A stretch of DNA of 64,000 nucleotides from JACPPO01 sp965262505 (GTDB lineage: Bacteria > Acidobacteriota > Vicinamibacteria > Vicinamibacterales > UBA2999). The stretch covers positions 1,178,001 to 1,242,000 of the forward strand of contig CBDHFM010000030.1 of assembly GCA_965262505.1 (NCBI GenBank), in the 5' to 3' direction. The stretch's first letter is position 1. Each line of letters starts with the position of its first letter. Shown here piece after piece: positions 16,709-25,401 of this stretch. The position numbers and the translations under genes were made by a program. The notes under the pieces were generated by a model, which had not been told where the DNA came from, did not search any database, and worked only from the letters and a program-made list of their open reading frames with translations.

Positions 16709-17782
16709 TTGCGTCGGATTCTCCATGTCGACATGGACGCGTTCTATGCGTCGGTCGAGCAGCGCGACAACCCGGGCCTGCGGGGCCGGCCGGTGGCGGT
16801 TGGGGGCGATGCGAACACGCGCGGCGTTGTTGCCGCCGCCAGCTACGAGGCGCGAGCGTTCGGAGTGCGCTCGGCCATCCCCATGGCCAGAGCGGTGCGC
16901 CTCTGCCCCTCGCTCGTTATCGTCCGCCCCGACTTCACAAAGTACCGCGCAGTCTCCCAGCAGGTGTTCGCGATGTTTCGCCGGGTCACGCCGCTCGTCG
17001 AGCCGCTGTCGCTCGACGAGGCATATCTCGACGTAACCGATAACGCGTGGGGGGAGGCCCTCGGCACGCGGGTCGCGCGTCGCCTGAAGGACGAGATCCG
17101 GGAGGCCACCGGCCTGACGGCCTCGGCCGGCGTGGCGCCCAACAAGTTCCTGGCGAAGATCGCGTCAGGCTGGCAGAAGCCCGACGGCTTGACCGTCATC
17201 CCGCCGGAGCGCGTGGAGACATTCCTGCAATCGCTGCCCGTCGACGCCCTCTGGGGCGTCGGGCCGGTCACGGCCCGAAAGCTGCGCGCCCGCGGAATCG
17301 AAAGGCTCGTTGACGTGCGCACCACCGACCCCGCCGTGCTTCGCGAGACCGTCGGATCGCTCGCCGACTGGCTGCAGGAACTCGCGCAGGGCGTCGACGA
17401 CCGCCCCGTCGTGTCCGAGCACGATCCGAAGTCCTCGGGCAACGAACACACGTTCGCGCATGACCTCACAGACCTCGACGAGATCCGGACGACGATCCGG
17501 GCGATGGCCTGCAACGCCGCCGCCTGGCTCGTACGCCACGAGACGTACGCACGGACCGTCACCATCAAGGTGCGGTACCACGACTTCACGACGATCACGA
17601 GGAGTCACACGGACGTGGCGACGCGCGACACGGACAACATCGTAGGGCGCGCCCTCACGTTGCTCGACAGAACCGAGATCGGGACGCGGCCGGTGCGCCT
17701 GCTGGGCGTGAGCGTGCACAACCTGGGCCTCGAGGTGATCACCGCGCCGGAGCCACAGGCGCGGCTCCCGTTTGAGGCGTGA
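16709..17782 (+). CDS. dinB: DNA polymerase IV
   Basis: 357-residue Y-family translesion polymerase. HVDMDAFYASVEQRDNP (metal-binding Asp), the YEAR segment, LSLDEAYLDVT (catalytic Asp-Glu), TASAGVAPNKFLAKIASGWQKPDG and the helix-hairpin-helix LWGVGPVTARKLRARGI are all in the expected order. The C-terminus QARLPFEA fits a sliding-clamp binding peptide. TTG at 16709 immediately follows the TGA of dut with no gap; no alternative start would retain the essential N-terminal beta strand. Confidence 0.94.
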   Translation: MRRILHVDMDAFYASVEQRDNPGLRGRPVAVGGDANTRGVVAAASYEARAFGVRSAIPMARAVRLCPSLVIVRPDFTKYRAVSQQVFAMFRRVTPLVEPLSLDEAYLDVTDNAWGEALGTRVARRLKDEIREATGLTASAGVAPNKFLAKIASGWQKPDGLTVIPPERVETFLQSLPVDALWGVGPVTARKLRARGIERLVDVRTTDPAVLRETVGSLADWLQELAQGVDDRPVVSEHDPKSSGNEHTFAHDLTDLDEIRTTIRAMACNAAAWLVRHETYARTVTIKVRYHDFTTITRSHTDVATRDTDNIVGRALTLLDRTEIGTRPVRLLGVSVHNLGLEVITAPEPQARLPFEA

Positions 17783-17826
17783 GGACGTCTCGCCTCAAGG
17801 CTGACTCGTTTCAGCGCCGACTCGTT

Positions 17827-18924
17827 TCAGGGCTGAGGGCTCACGACGCGAACCGTCGTGACCTCGATCCGCGTCACCGGCTCTTCACCGTTGACCGGCA
17901 CCGCTTCGATCGCCTCGATGACCTCCAGCCCCTCCACCACGCGGCCGAACACCGTGTACTGGTTGTCGAGCCCTGGCGCGGGCGCCAGAACGATGAAGAA
18001 GGAAGAGGTGGCGCTGGCCGGATCGTCGCCGTGCGCCATCGAGAGAATGCCCCGGTCGTGCGGCGTCGGATTGAATTCGGGCTGCAGTTCGCGCACGTAG
18101 CCGAGCTGCCTCTCGTCGAGCGGTTCCCGTCGCGTCGCGAGGAATCCGCCCTGGATCACGAAGCCGCGCGCGATGCGGTGCAGCGCCGTACCGTCGTAGA
18201 CGCCTGAGACTGCCATCCGAAGAAAGCTACGCACGTGGGTGGGCGCGCGGTCGGCGTACAGCTCCACGGTCATGTTGCCCATGGACGTCTCGATCACCGC
18301 ACGATGGCTCGACAGCTCCTCGGCCGTCTCGCCGACGAACGGCTCGGGCTCCGGTGGGGGGGTGTCCCGGATGGAGGCCGTACGGATCTCGATGCGCTCG
18401 GCCGGCAGGCCGTTCGCGTCAGCAGGGGCCAGGGACATCTCCTGGGCCACGTTGATCCCTTGGACGACACGCGCGAAGACCGTGTACTGCCCGTCGAGCG
18501 CCGGCTGGTCGGTAATGCAGATAAAAAACTGGGAGCCGCCGCTGTCGCGGTCGCCGGGTACCAGCACCGCCGACACCGCGCCCCTTGTATGCAGTTCGTT
18601 GTTGGCTTCAAAGCGCAGGACGCCGAGCCCGCCGGTGCCGTACTCCGCCTGCTGCGCGGGATCCGTCGAAAGCGGATCGCCGCCCTGGATGATCCCCATC
18701 GCGAGCACGCGATGAAACACCGTCCCGTCGTACGCGCCTTCATTCACGCGTGTGATGAAGTGCGCGACGTGGGTGGGCGCCGCGTCCGCCAGCAGGTCCA
18801 GGACGATCGTGCCCGCGGAGGTCTCGAGCACGGCCTGCTTGTTCTGCAAGCCCTCGGGCGGAAGCGTCGACGTGAAGAAGGTCTGCGCCTGTGCGACGCC
18901 GAAGAGCATCAGGAGCACGAGCAT
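17827..18924 (-). CDS. Exported tandem-domain cyclophilin (peptidyl-prolyl isomerase)
   Basis: 365 residues with a short signal peptide (MLVLLMLFGVAQAQ). Two cyclophilin domains lie in tandem: domain 1 with YDGTVFHRVLAMGIIQGGD and QFFICITDQPALDGQYTVF; domain 2 with YDGTALHRIARGFVIQGG and SFFIVLAPAPGLDNQYTVF. Cyclophilins catalyse proline cis-trans isomerisation during folding; export suggests work on envelope proteins. The active-site Arg is present in both (FHRV, LHRI). In domain 1 the usual F of the GGDF motif is absent. A TATAAT box six bases before the ATG suggests a leaderless transcript. Confidence 0.87.
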   Translation of the reverse strand: MLVLLMLFGVAQAQTFFTSTLPPEGLQNKQAVLETSAGTIVLDLLADAAPTHVAHFITRVNEGAYDGTVFHRVLAMGIIQGGDPLSTDPAQQAEYGTGGLGVLRFEANNELHTRGAVSAVLVPGDRDSGGSQFFICITDQPALDGQYTVFARVVQGINVAQEMSLAPADANGLPAERIEIRTASIRDTPPPEPEPFVGETAEELSSHRAVIETSMGNMTVELYADRAPTHVRSFLRMAVSGVYDGTALHRIARGFVIQGGFLATRREPLDERQLGYVRELQPEFNPTPHDRGILSMAHGDDPASATSSFFIVLAPAPGLDNQYTVFGRVVEGLEVIEAIEAVPVNGEEPVTRIEVTTVRVVSPQP

Positions 18925-18930
18925 GAGCGA

Positions 18931-18936
18931 ATTATA
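18931..18936 (-). promoter_or_regulatory. Putative -10 box for a leaderless cyclophilin transcript
   Basis: TATAAT on the minus strand is followed by six bases and then the ATG at 18924. With normal spacing transcription would start at or next to the A of the ATG. No good -35 match is seen at 16-18 bp upstream, so this is a modest prediction. Confidence 0.4.
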
Positions 18937-18977
18937 TGTGCGCTCCGATCGCTCGGAAAGCCGGACCTGCGCCCAGC

Positions 18978-20060
18978 CTACGGTCTTGGCTTGACGTACT
19001 TCTTCGGCGTCTTCCCCGCCACCTTCGACCGCCGCTTCTCGTCGAGCTGGGCGCGCTCGTCTTGCTGGCGCTCCAGTACGGCGATCTCACCCTGAAGCCT
19101 GCGGTAGCTCTCGAGCCGGCTGGGCGCGAGCCGGCCATCGGCCGACGCCGCCTTCACGGCGCACCGCGGCTCGCCGAGGTGCCGGCAGTCGGTGAAGTGG
19201 CAGCCGGCAGCGAGCGTTTCGATGTCGTCGAAGCTTTCGCGCACCGCCTGCCCCACGTCCCAGAGCTGCAGCTCCCGCATGCCGGGCGTGTCGATGATCA
19301 GCCCACCGGCCGGCAGCACGACGAGCTCGCGGTGCATCGTCGTATGGCGGCCCTTCGAATCGGCGGCCCGCACCTCCCGGGTCTTCTGCACGTCTTCGCC
19401 GACCAGGCGGTTGATGATGGTGCTCTTCCCCACTCCCGACGATCCTAGCAACGCGCCCGTACGTCCGTGCGTGAGACAGGCCGCGACATGCTCGATGCCG
19501 TGACCGCTCTTCGGGCCCACGACGTGCACCGGCAGCTCCCCCGAGACCGAACGGACGTCCGCCACCTGCGCCGTGAGGGCATCCGACACATCCGGCTTGG
19601 TCAACAGGATGACCGGGGCCGCACCGCTTTCCCGGGCCAGCAACAGATAGCGTTCGAGGCGCCGCAGACTGAAGTCCGCATCGAGTGCCATCGCGATGAA
19701 CACCACGTTCACGTTCGCTGCGACGATCTGTTCGTCGGTGATTGTGCCGGCCATCTTGCGCGAGAACCAGCTCCGGCGCGGCAACACCGCAACGATCGCA
19801 GCTTGATCTGTGGCCCGATCGCCCACGCGCCCTCTGCGAACGACGACCCAGTCGCCGACCGCTGGCAACTCGCTCCGGTGTGCCGCGTGATGCTTCAGGC
19901 GGCCGGAAACCGTCGCCTCGAGCTCGGCGTCCGTCGTCCAGACGCGGTAGATGTGGTTGAACTCGATCGCAACGCGCGCCGGCTCGACATCGAGCCCCGC
20001 GCCCCGGCGCTCGAACGCCGCGGCAAAGGTGTCGTCCCATCCGAGCTGGGCCAGGCGCAT
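18978..20060 (-). CDS. rsgA: Small ribosomal subunit biogenesis GTPase RsgA
   Basis: 360 residues. A circularly permuted GTPase that checks late 30S assembly. OB-fold region (VGDWVVVRR) first, then the permuted G motifs: G4-like LLTKPDV, G1 GSSGVGKST and G3 DTPGM. The zinc-binding segment CHFTDCRHLGEPRC follows, and a basic C-terminal tail ends GKTPKKYVKPRP. G4 reads TKPD rather than NKxD. The start at 20060 gives MRLAQLGWDDTFAAAF, the family's normal beginning. Confidence 0.92.
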   Translation of the reverse strand: MRLAQLGWDDTFAAAFERRGAGLDVEPARVAIEFNHIYRVWTTDAELEATVSGRLKHHAAHRSELPAVGDWVVVRRGRVGDRATDQAAIVAVLPRRSWFSRKMAGTITDEQIVAANVNVVFIAMALDADFSLRRLERYLLLARESGAAPVILLTKPDVSDALTAQVADVRSVSGELPVHVVGPKSGHGIEHVAACLTHGRTGALLGSSGVGKSTIINRLVGEDVQKTREVRAADSKGRHTTMHRELVVLPAGGLIIDTPGMRELQLWDVGQAVRESFDDIETLAAGCHFTDCRHLGEPRCAVKAASADGRLAPSRLESYRRLQGEIAVLERQQDERAQLDEKRRSKVAGKTPKKYVKPRP

Positions 20061-20136
20061 ACGGGAAGCCTACAGTACGCACCTCAAGGAGGCTCACGTG
20101 ACGCAGACCGTTGCCGGTCAGTTCGACCTCGCTGTC

Positions 20137-20230
20137 GACCCCACTTACAGTTTTGTGAACCTGAAGAATGGATGACCAACAGCCCAGGCGCACGCGGAGG
20201 GTGACGATCCAGGACGACGAAAATTGAAAT
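20137..20230 (+). repeat. Direct repeat A, left of the amidohydrolase gene
   Basis: Begins with GACCCCACTTACAGTTTTG, identical to 21905-21923. It then shares TGAAGAATGG, a GACcAACA-type block and GGTGACGATCC with that second copy over about 100 bp, with intervening divergence. The 264-bp gap between rsgA and the amidohydrolase gene holds this and nothing else recognisable. Nature unknown: a decayed mobile element end, or a duplicated leader. Confidence 0.6.
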
Positions 20231-20324
20231 CGCGGGCAAACACTGACTCGTGTTTGAATACGCCAAGATGGATCGTGAATACAAACGTCTTGTTCCAGAC
20301 GACCCAAAACGGAGAGGCTTTCAG

Positions 20325-21821
20325 ATGAAACACGGGCAACGACTTCTCGTGTCGATGGTGAGTACGGCTCTATTCGCGGCGCTTGCCCCGACGCCCATCG
20401 TCCCGATCACGGCCACAGCCCAAACGAACGGCCGCCCCGAGAGCGTCATCTTCTTCAACGGCCAGGTGGTGACGATGGAGTCCCGAACACCGCAGGCCGA
20501 GGCTCTTGCGTTGATCGGGGATACGATCGTCGCCGTCGGCAGTAATCAGCGGGTTCTCGCCATGGCGCGCCGACCGGGAACCCAGCTCATCGATCTTGGC
20601 GGAAGGGCGTTGCTCCCCGGTTTCGTCGATCCGCATGCCCACACCCTGGGCCGCTATGATTCGCTGGACGAACGCCAACAACGTGTTCTGGCGGGAGGAG
20701 TCACCAGCATAGGCCAACCCGGGATGAACGCTGAGGTCCTGGCGGGCGCCTTGCTCGCGATACAGACCACGGACCTCCGCATTCGAACCAGTCTGTACTT
20801 GGGACACAACACCAAATGTGACGGTCCCAACGAACCTGAAGGCTGGTATCTGGATCATCCTCCAGACCACGACCCCCGGAAGATGCTGCGCGTTTTGGGT
20901 GTCAAGGTCTTTGCCGACGCCGGGAAACAAAGAAACTTTTGCGGATGGGCCAAAATGAGCGTCCCGCTGCCCGAGGACTTCATCCTTGAAACGGGAGCCA
21001 CAGCGCCATACGGCGAGATCCTGCTTTCCACCGAGACAATGACCTCCACCGAGGCAATGACCAAGGTCCTCGTCGATGCCCAAGCCCAGGGATTGCAGGT
21101 CGTCTTTCACGTTCGCGGAGACGCCGTCTTGGATGCGGTGCTCGACGCGATCGAGGCAGCGCTCGACGGAGGGCCGAACGTCTACCGGCATCGAATCGAC
21201 CACGTCGACTTCATCCGGCCCGACCAGCTTGCCCGTTTTGGGGAGGTCGGTGCCTTGCCGGTGGTCCGGGGGCGACCGAATGCCTGTGTCTTAGAGAATC
21301 CGGACGTTTTTCGTGGGCCGTCGTCTATCCTGTGGTTAGAGCTATTAGAACTATTAGAAGAGGGAGTGTTATCAGAAGAGGAACTGAATGGATCGTGGCT
21401 TCGCGTCGCCCGATCCCTCATCGATGCGAACCCGGGATTGCCCGTAGCGTGGCACAGCGATACAGGGAGCGGGAATGTCATTCGGTCGATGGATAAGCTC
21501 TACGCATTGGTGACGAAGCGGCAGATCCACCCGATCACCCGCGACATCTGCTATCCACCGGACTGGTTGGCGGCGGAATCCGTGAGCGTCGAAGAGGCGC
21601 TCCGCATGATGACGATCAACGCTGCCTACGCACTGTTCATGGAGCACAAGGTGGGCAGCCTCAAGCCCGGAAAGTTCGCCGATCTGATCGTGCTTTCTGA
21701 AAATCCGCTCGAAGTGGATCCAGATTCCCTGCCGGACATCGAGGTGCTGGTGACGATGGTGGGAGGTAAGGTCGAGCTCTGCAAGAATGGCTACGGGAGC
21801 CTCTGTCCGGGGTCCGAGTGA
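20325..21821 (+). CDS. Exported amidohydrolase-family protein
   Basis: 498 residues. Signal peptide MKHGQRLLVSMVSTALFAALAPTPIVPITATAQ. An amidohydrolase fold of the cytosine-deaminase/YtcJ-like group follows: IFFNGQVVTMESRTPQAEALALIGDTIVAVG, the metal motif LLPGFVDPHAH, HRIDHVDFIRPDQL, AWHSDTGSG, and a C-terminal KPGKFADLIVLSENP typical of the group. Substrate unknown. ATG at 20325 is preferred because GGAGAGG lies upstream and the signal peptide starts there. Positions 21332-21384 are AT-rich and use four TTA codons, unlike the rest of the gene. Confidence 0.82.
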   Translation: MKHGQRLLVSMVSTALFAALAPTPIVPITATAQTNGRPESVIFFNGQVVTMESRTPQAEALALIGDTIVAVGSNQRVLAMARRPGTQLIDLGGRALLPGFVDPHAHTLGRYDSLDERQQRVLAGGVTSIGQPGMNAEVLAGALLAIQTTDLRIRTSLYLGHNTKCDGPNEPEGWYLDHPPDHDPRKMLRVLGVKVFADAGKQRNFCGWAKMSVPLPEDFILETGATAPYGEILLSTETMTSTEAMTKVLVDAQAQGLQVVFHVRGDAVLDAVLDAIEAALDGGPNVYRHRIDHVDFIRPDQLARFGEVGALPVVRGRPNACVLENPDVFRGPSSILWLELLELLEEGVLSEEELNGSWLRVARSLIDANPGLPVAWHSDTGSGNVIRSMDKLYALVTKRQIHPITRDICYPPDWLAAESVSVEEALRMMTINAAYALFMEHKVGSLKPGKFADLIVLSENPLEVDPDSLPDIEVLVTMVGGKVELCKNGYGSLCPGSE

Positions 21822-21904
21822 TCTGTCGGCACGCGCGTGGCCGACTACGGTCTCCGGACATGCCACACCTCGAAGCCGTGCAGCCACTGGCATCAGGCGA
21901 CGCG

Positions 21905-22020
21905 GACCCCACTTACAGTTTTGGAAGCCATGAAGAATGGGGGACGAACAAGTCGTACCAACGCTGAGGACCGCGGGTGTATAACGGTGACGATCCGGGC
22001 CAGCCACGATGGAAATCCAG
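21905..22020 (+). repeat. Direct repeat B, right of the amidohydrolase gene
   Basis: Second copy of the repeat at 20137-20230, in the same orientation. It shares the 19-bp GACCCCACTTACAGTTTTG, then TGAAGAATGG and GGTGACGATCC. It ends just before the strong ribosome binding site (AAGGAGG) of the small secreted protein gene at 22036. Confidence 0.6.
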
Positions 22021-22071
22021 GCGAAGGAGGCAGATATGCGTCGCGTCGTTCTCTCAATCGTCTTGATTGTT

Positions 22072-23472
22072 CTAGCAGCCCGTGGCAGAAGCACCGATTC
22101 GCGAATCGATGGATAGGAGTTCGTGACACCGCGTCCGAGCGTCGATACTCGACGAATTCGGCCGGTCTGGCGCATCGAGCGGCCAGGAAGGCGCTGCGAG
22201 AGTCCAGAGGCGGCTGAGAGCAGCGGTCAGGGCCTCCAGCACGGCTGCCGCGCGGCCTTGGAGGCTCCGCGGCGTACCGACCCCCGTCAGCTGCCGCATG
22301 AGCAATCCGAGATTGAACCCACAGACGTGCACCAACACGCGTTTCAAGATGTTGGGATGTCCGCGCAGATGCACCCGGCGCATTCCTCCGGTTTCGTAGA
22401 GATGGGCATTGGGACGTTCAAGCCGTTCGCCGCGCTGCCGCAACAGGCGTTGCCCGCGGGCGCCCCGAATCCGTCGCCGGTTGGCATATACGGCGGCTCG
22501 GGCGTCGGCCTTCCCCTTCCAGTTGCGGCGCCCGCGGTCCGGTTCCGAGATGTAGCTGCGCAGCCCGATGTCGACAAACTCGGTCAGCGTCTGATTGCTG
22601 TGATACCCCTTGTCGCCCACGATCTCGGCGAGGCCGGCGTCGGCCACCACCGCGAGTCGTTCGGCGGCGGTGATGAGGGTCTCCACCATCGTCGTCGTGT
22701 CCCCGTCGTCGGCGTCCTGCACCGTGACGCTGACGACCGCGCCCGTCTCCAGGTCCACCGCGTGCTCGGCTTTGTGCGCGAGGTGCGTGCGCCCGTCCTT
22801 CAGCTTCGTGATCTTCGCGTCCGGATCCTGCGGGTGCGTCCAGTCGTCGTTGGACCCCTTCTTCTTGCGCTTCCGATCAAACCGGGCCAGCTCGGCGCGG
22901 GTCGGGGTGGCGATCCCGGACGCCTCGGCGAGCTGGGTCAGCCACGCCTCGTACTCCTTGCCCGTGTCCCGGCGCACGATGCTCCGCATCGCCGCATTGG
23001 CCTCCAGCGTCGTCGCATCGATGCCGAGCGCCCGCCCCAGCACGAGCTGCGCGTCGGCCAGCTGCTGCAGCACCCACGTAAATACTGCTTGGTGCGTCTC
23101 CACATCGATCAACCGCCGCGCGCGCGACAGCGTCGAATGGTCCGGCGGCGCCTCGTGCAGCTCGAAGTCCAGAAAGTGGCGGATGCTCAGCGAGTCGGCG
23201 GCGCGCCACGCGATCGCGCGCTCCGAGTCCAGGCCTTCAAAGTAGCCGAGCAGCAACAGCCGGAAGTAGCGGCCCGGCGCCAAGCTCGGTCGGCCGACCC
23301 CGTCGGCATAGAACTTGGCGCACTGCGCCTCGACGAACGCGTCAAAGCCCGCGTCGTCGAGAACGCGATTCAGTCGCTGGTAAAACGGGTGCCCCGCGCT
23401 CTGCGGCAGATCGGCGCTCGCCACCCACATCGTCTTCTGCCCCGCACGGCGACGGCGTTTCCCCATGGCCAT
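22072..23472 (-). CDS. IS1182-like transposase, type A
   Basis: 466 residues. Features of IS1182/IS5-superfamily transposases: GHPFYQRLNRVLDDAGFD, a GRPSLAPGRYFRLLLLGYFEGL segment, SLSIRHFLDFELHEAPPDHSTLSRARR, GIDATTLEANAAM (catalytic Asp), VGDKGYHSNQTL (second Asp) and the C-terminal HLRGHPNILKRVLVHVCGFNLGLLMR. The frame runs through the terminal repeat, and its TAG stop (22072-22074) lies in the CTAG target duplication rather than in the element. A start two codons downstream is equally plausible. Confidence 0.88.
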   Translation of the reverse strand: MAMGKRRRRAGQKTMWVASADLPQSAGHPFYQRLNRVLDDAGFDAFVEAQCAKFYADGVGRPSLAPGRYFRLLLLGYFEGLDSERAIAWRAADSLSIRHFLDFELHEAPPDHSTLSRARRLIDVETHQAVFTWVLQQLADAQLVLGRALGIDATTLEANAAMRSIVRRDTGKEYEAWLTQLAEASGIATPTRAELARFDRKRKKKGSNDDWTHPQDPDAKITKLKDGRTHLAHKAEHAVDLETGAVVSVTVQDADDGDTTTMVETLITAAERLAVVADAGLAEIVGDKGYHSNQTLTEFVDIGLRSYISEPDRGRRNWKGKADARAAVYANRRRIRGARGQRLLRQRGERLERPNAHLYETGGMRRVHLRGHPNILKRVLVHVCGFNLGLLMRQLTGVGTPRSLQGRAAAVLEALTAALSRLWTLAAPSWPLDAPDRPNSSSIDARTRCHELLSIDSRIGASATGC

Positions 23473-23537
23473 GCGCGGCAGTGCAGTACGCGGGATCGAT
23501 CGTGTCGATCCCTAATCTCGACTTTCACCACGGGCTG
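22076..23537 (-). mobile_element. IS1182-like insertion sequence, type A
   Basis: A 1462-bp element. Its ends begin CAGCCCGTGG on both sides (inverted). CTAG flanks it at 22072-22075 and 23538-23541 as a 4-bp target duplication. It encodes one transposase related to, but clearly different from, that of type B. Confidence 0.85.
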
Positions 23538-23691
23538 CTAGGCGTGCCTGCCCCTCGGTCGACCCCAGTGGTGACCGCCGCTTCCAGTGACAAGGTGCCT
23601 GTCTGTCACAAGCCCGGCACGCCAGAAGTAAAGACGAATTACGTGCCCGAGGCGGCGCTGAGCGGTCACCTGGGTCATGGTGACGTTCTAG

Positions 23692-25158
23692 CAGCCCGTG
23701 GTTAAAGGTCGCCTTCTGACGCGCCAACAGGTAGCAGCTCGAAACGATGATTCGGCGTAAAAACGGACGCCTGATCGTCGGATGGCGTGTGGTGGTCGCG
23801 CCAGCGGCGCTCCACGCGCGTCCACAGCGCGATGACGAGCGCCACAATCGTCGCCAGGTGGCCCTGCAGGCTCCGCGGCGTGCCGACGCCGACGAGCGAC
23901 CGCATCAAGAGGCCCAGATTGAAGCCGCCGATATGGACGAGTAAACGTTTCAGGATGTTGGTGTGCCCTCGCAGATGCGTGCGCCGCATCCCACCGGTTT
24001 CAGAGAGATGCGCATTCGGTCGTTCGAGATACTCACTCCGTCGACGCGACAAGGCCAACCCACGCACGCCCCGGATGCGTCGACGATTCGCGTACACCGC
24101 GTCGCGCGCCGCCGCCTGGTGCGTCCAGTTGCGCCGGCCGCGATCGGGCTCCGCGATATAGGTCCGCAGGTCGAGTGTCGCGAGATCCACCAGCGTCTGA
24201 TTACTGTGGTATCCCTTGTCGGCCACGACCTCGTCGATGATCGCCGTGTGCCCGTCGGTCGCCACCGCCACGGCTTCGAGCTCTTCGGCCGTCGTGGTGA
24301 CCGTCTCCGCGATCGTCGTCGTATCGCCCTGATCGGCGCCCTGCACCGTCACGCCCACGATCGCCCCAGTCTCCAGGTCGACGGCGTGCTCAGCCTTGTG
24401 GGCCAGATGCGTACGCCCGTCCTTCATTTTCGTGATCCGCGCATCAGGGTCGTGTGGATGCCGCCAGTCGGTATTGCAGCCCTTCTTCGGGCGCTTGCGA
24501 TCAAGGCGCGCTAAGTCCGCCCGTGTCGGCGTCTCGATGCCCGAGGCCTGTGCGAGCCGCGTCAAGAACTCCTGATACGTCTCGCCGGAGTCGCGGCGCA
24601 CGATGCTCCGCAAGGCGGCATTGGCTTCGAGGGTCGTGGCATCGATCCCGATCGTCTTGCCCTTCACGCGATCGGCCGTCGCCAGCACCTGCAGGATCCA
24701 CGTGAAGACCGCCCGGTGCGTCTCGAGGTCGATCAGCCGCCGCGTCCGGGAGATCGTCGAGTGCTCGGGTGTCGCCTCATCGAGGCCCAACCCGAGAAAG
24801 CCGCGCAGCGCCAGCGAGTCGGCAGTCCGCCAGGCGATCCCACGCTCCGAATCGATGCCCTCGAAGTACCCGATCAAGAGCAGCCGGAAATAGGTCCCCG
24901 GCAGCAGACTGGGACGGCCGACCGTCGCGGCGTAGAACGGGGCGCACTGCGCCTCGACGCACGCGTCGAACGCGTGCGTGTCCAGGACCTGATTTAGCCG
25001 CTGATAGAACGGATGCCCGCCCGTAACCGGCAACGCGTTCGTCGCGATCCACAATCCGGGTGTCCGTGCCCGGTCCTTACGTCGACTCATGGCCATGCGG
25101 GAGTGTAGTACGCGGGATCAGTCGTGTCGATCCCTTTCGGCCCTTTAACCACAGGCTG
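23692..25158 (-). mobile_element. IS1182-like insertion sequence, type B, copy 1
   Basis: A 1467-bp element with inverted ends CAGCC[C/T]GTGGTTAAAGG and CTAG on both sides (23688-23691, 25159-25162). It is only 154 bp from the type A element and in the same host gene. A second copy at 37708-39174 has the same length; comparing the two I found two base differences. Confidence 0.88.
23702..25096 (-). CDS. IS1182-like transposase, type B, copy 1
   Basis: 464 residues. Same architecture as type A: GHPFYQRLNQVLDTHAFD, SLALRGFLGLGLDEATPEHSTISRTRR, GIDATTLEANAALRSIVRRD, VADKGYHSNQTLV, and HLRGHTNILKRLLVHIGGFNLGLLMR. It ends at a TAA inside the element, unlike type A. The frame is intact and the product probably active. 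It differs from copy 2 at one residue (IAEP versus IAES). Confidence 0.9.
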   Translation of the reverse strand: MAMSRRKDRARTPGLWIATNALPVTGGHPFYQRLNQVLDTHAFDACVEAQCAPFYAATVGRPSLLPGTYFRLLLIGYFEGIDSERGIAWRTADSLALRGFLGLGLDEATPEHSTISRTRRLIDLETHRAVFTWILQVLATADRVKGKTIGIDATTLEANAALRSIVRRDSGETYQEFLTRLAQASGIETPTRADLARLDRKRPKKGCNTDWRHPHDPDARITKMKDGRTHLAHKAEHAVDLETGAIVGVTVQGADQGDTTTIAETVTTTAEELEAVAVATDGHTAIIDEVVADKGYHSNQTLVDLATLDLRTYIAEPDRGRRNWTHQAAARDAVYANRRRIRGVRGLALSRRRSEYLERPNAHLSETGGMRRTHLRGHTNILKRLLVHIGGFNLGLLMRSLVGVGTPRSLQGHLATIVALVIALWTRVERRWRDHHTPSDDQASVFTPNHRFELLPVGASEGDL

Positions 25159-25401
25159 CTAGCCCATATACTGAATATCCGGCGGTTCTTCGAGGTGGAT
25201 TTCGAGGCGATCGGAGATCCGGAACACGCGGGGTTCGGTCTGCAGGGCGGTAAACCCGAAGGCATTGTCGGCTGCGTTCACGCGTGATACCGTTTCTAGG
25301 CGGCCATAACAGATAGGCTAGATAGTCTCATGGCTGATCAACTGGCAATGATCCCAGTCGACTGATCGACAGAGAACAATTTCGACGGAGGTACGGACGC
25401 T

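Larger units (their letters stand above)
22036..25287 (+). pseudogene. Small secreted VCHKPGTP-motif protein gene split by two IS1182-like elements
   Basis: AAGGAGG at 22024-22030 precedes ATG 22036. Pieces 22036-22075, 23542-23691 and 25163-25287 join in one frame of 104 residues: signal peptide MRRVVLSIVLIVLGVPAP, then a DKVPVCHKPGTPEVKTNYVP...ALSGHLGHGD segment, a Cys/His motif common in bacterial exported proteins, then a tail ending GKPEGIVGCVHA. Both breaks are at CTAG. Because CTAG is the target of these elements, the third piece could also derive from elsewhere after a deletion; the tail lacks the expected Cys after HGD. The first two pieces certainly belong together. Confidence 0.65.
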
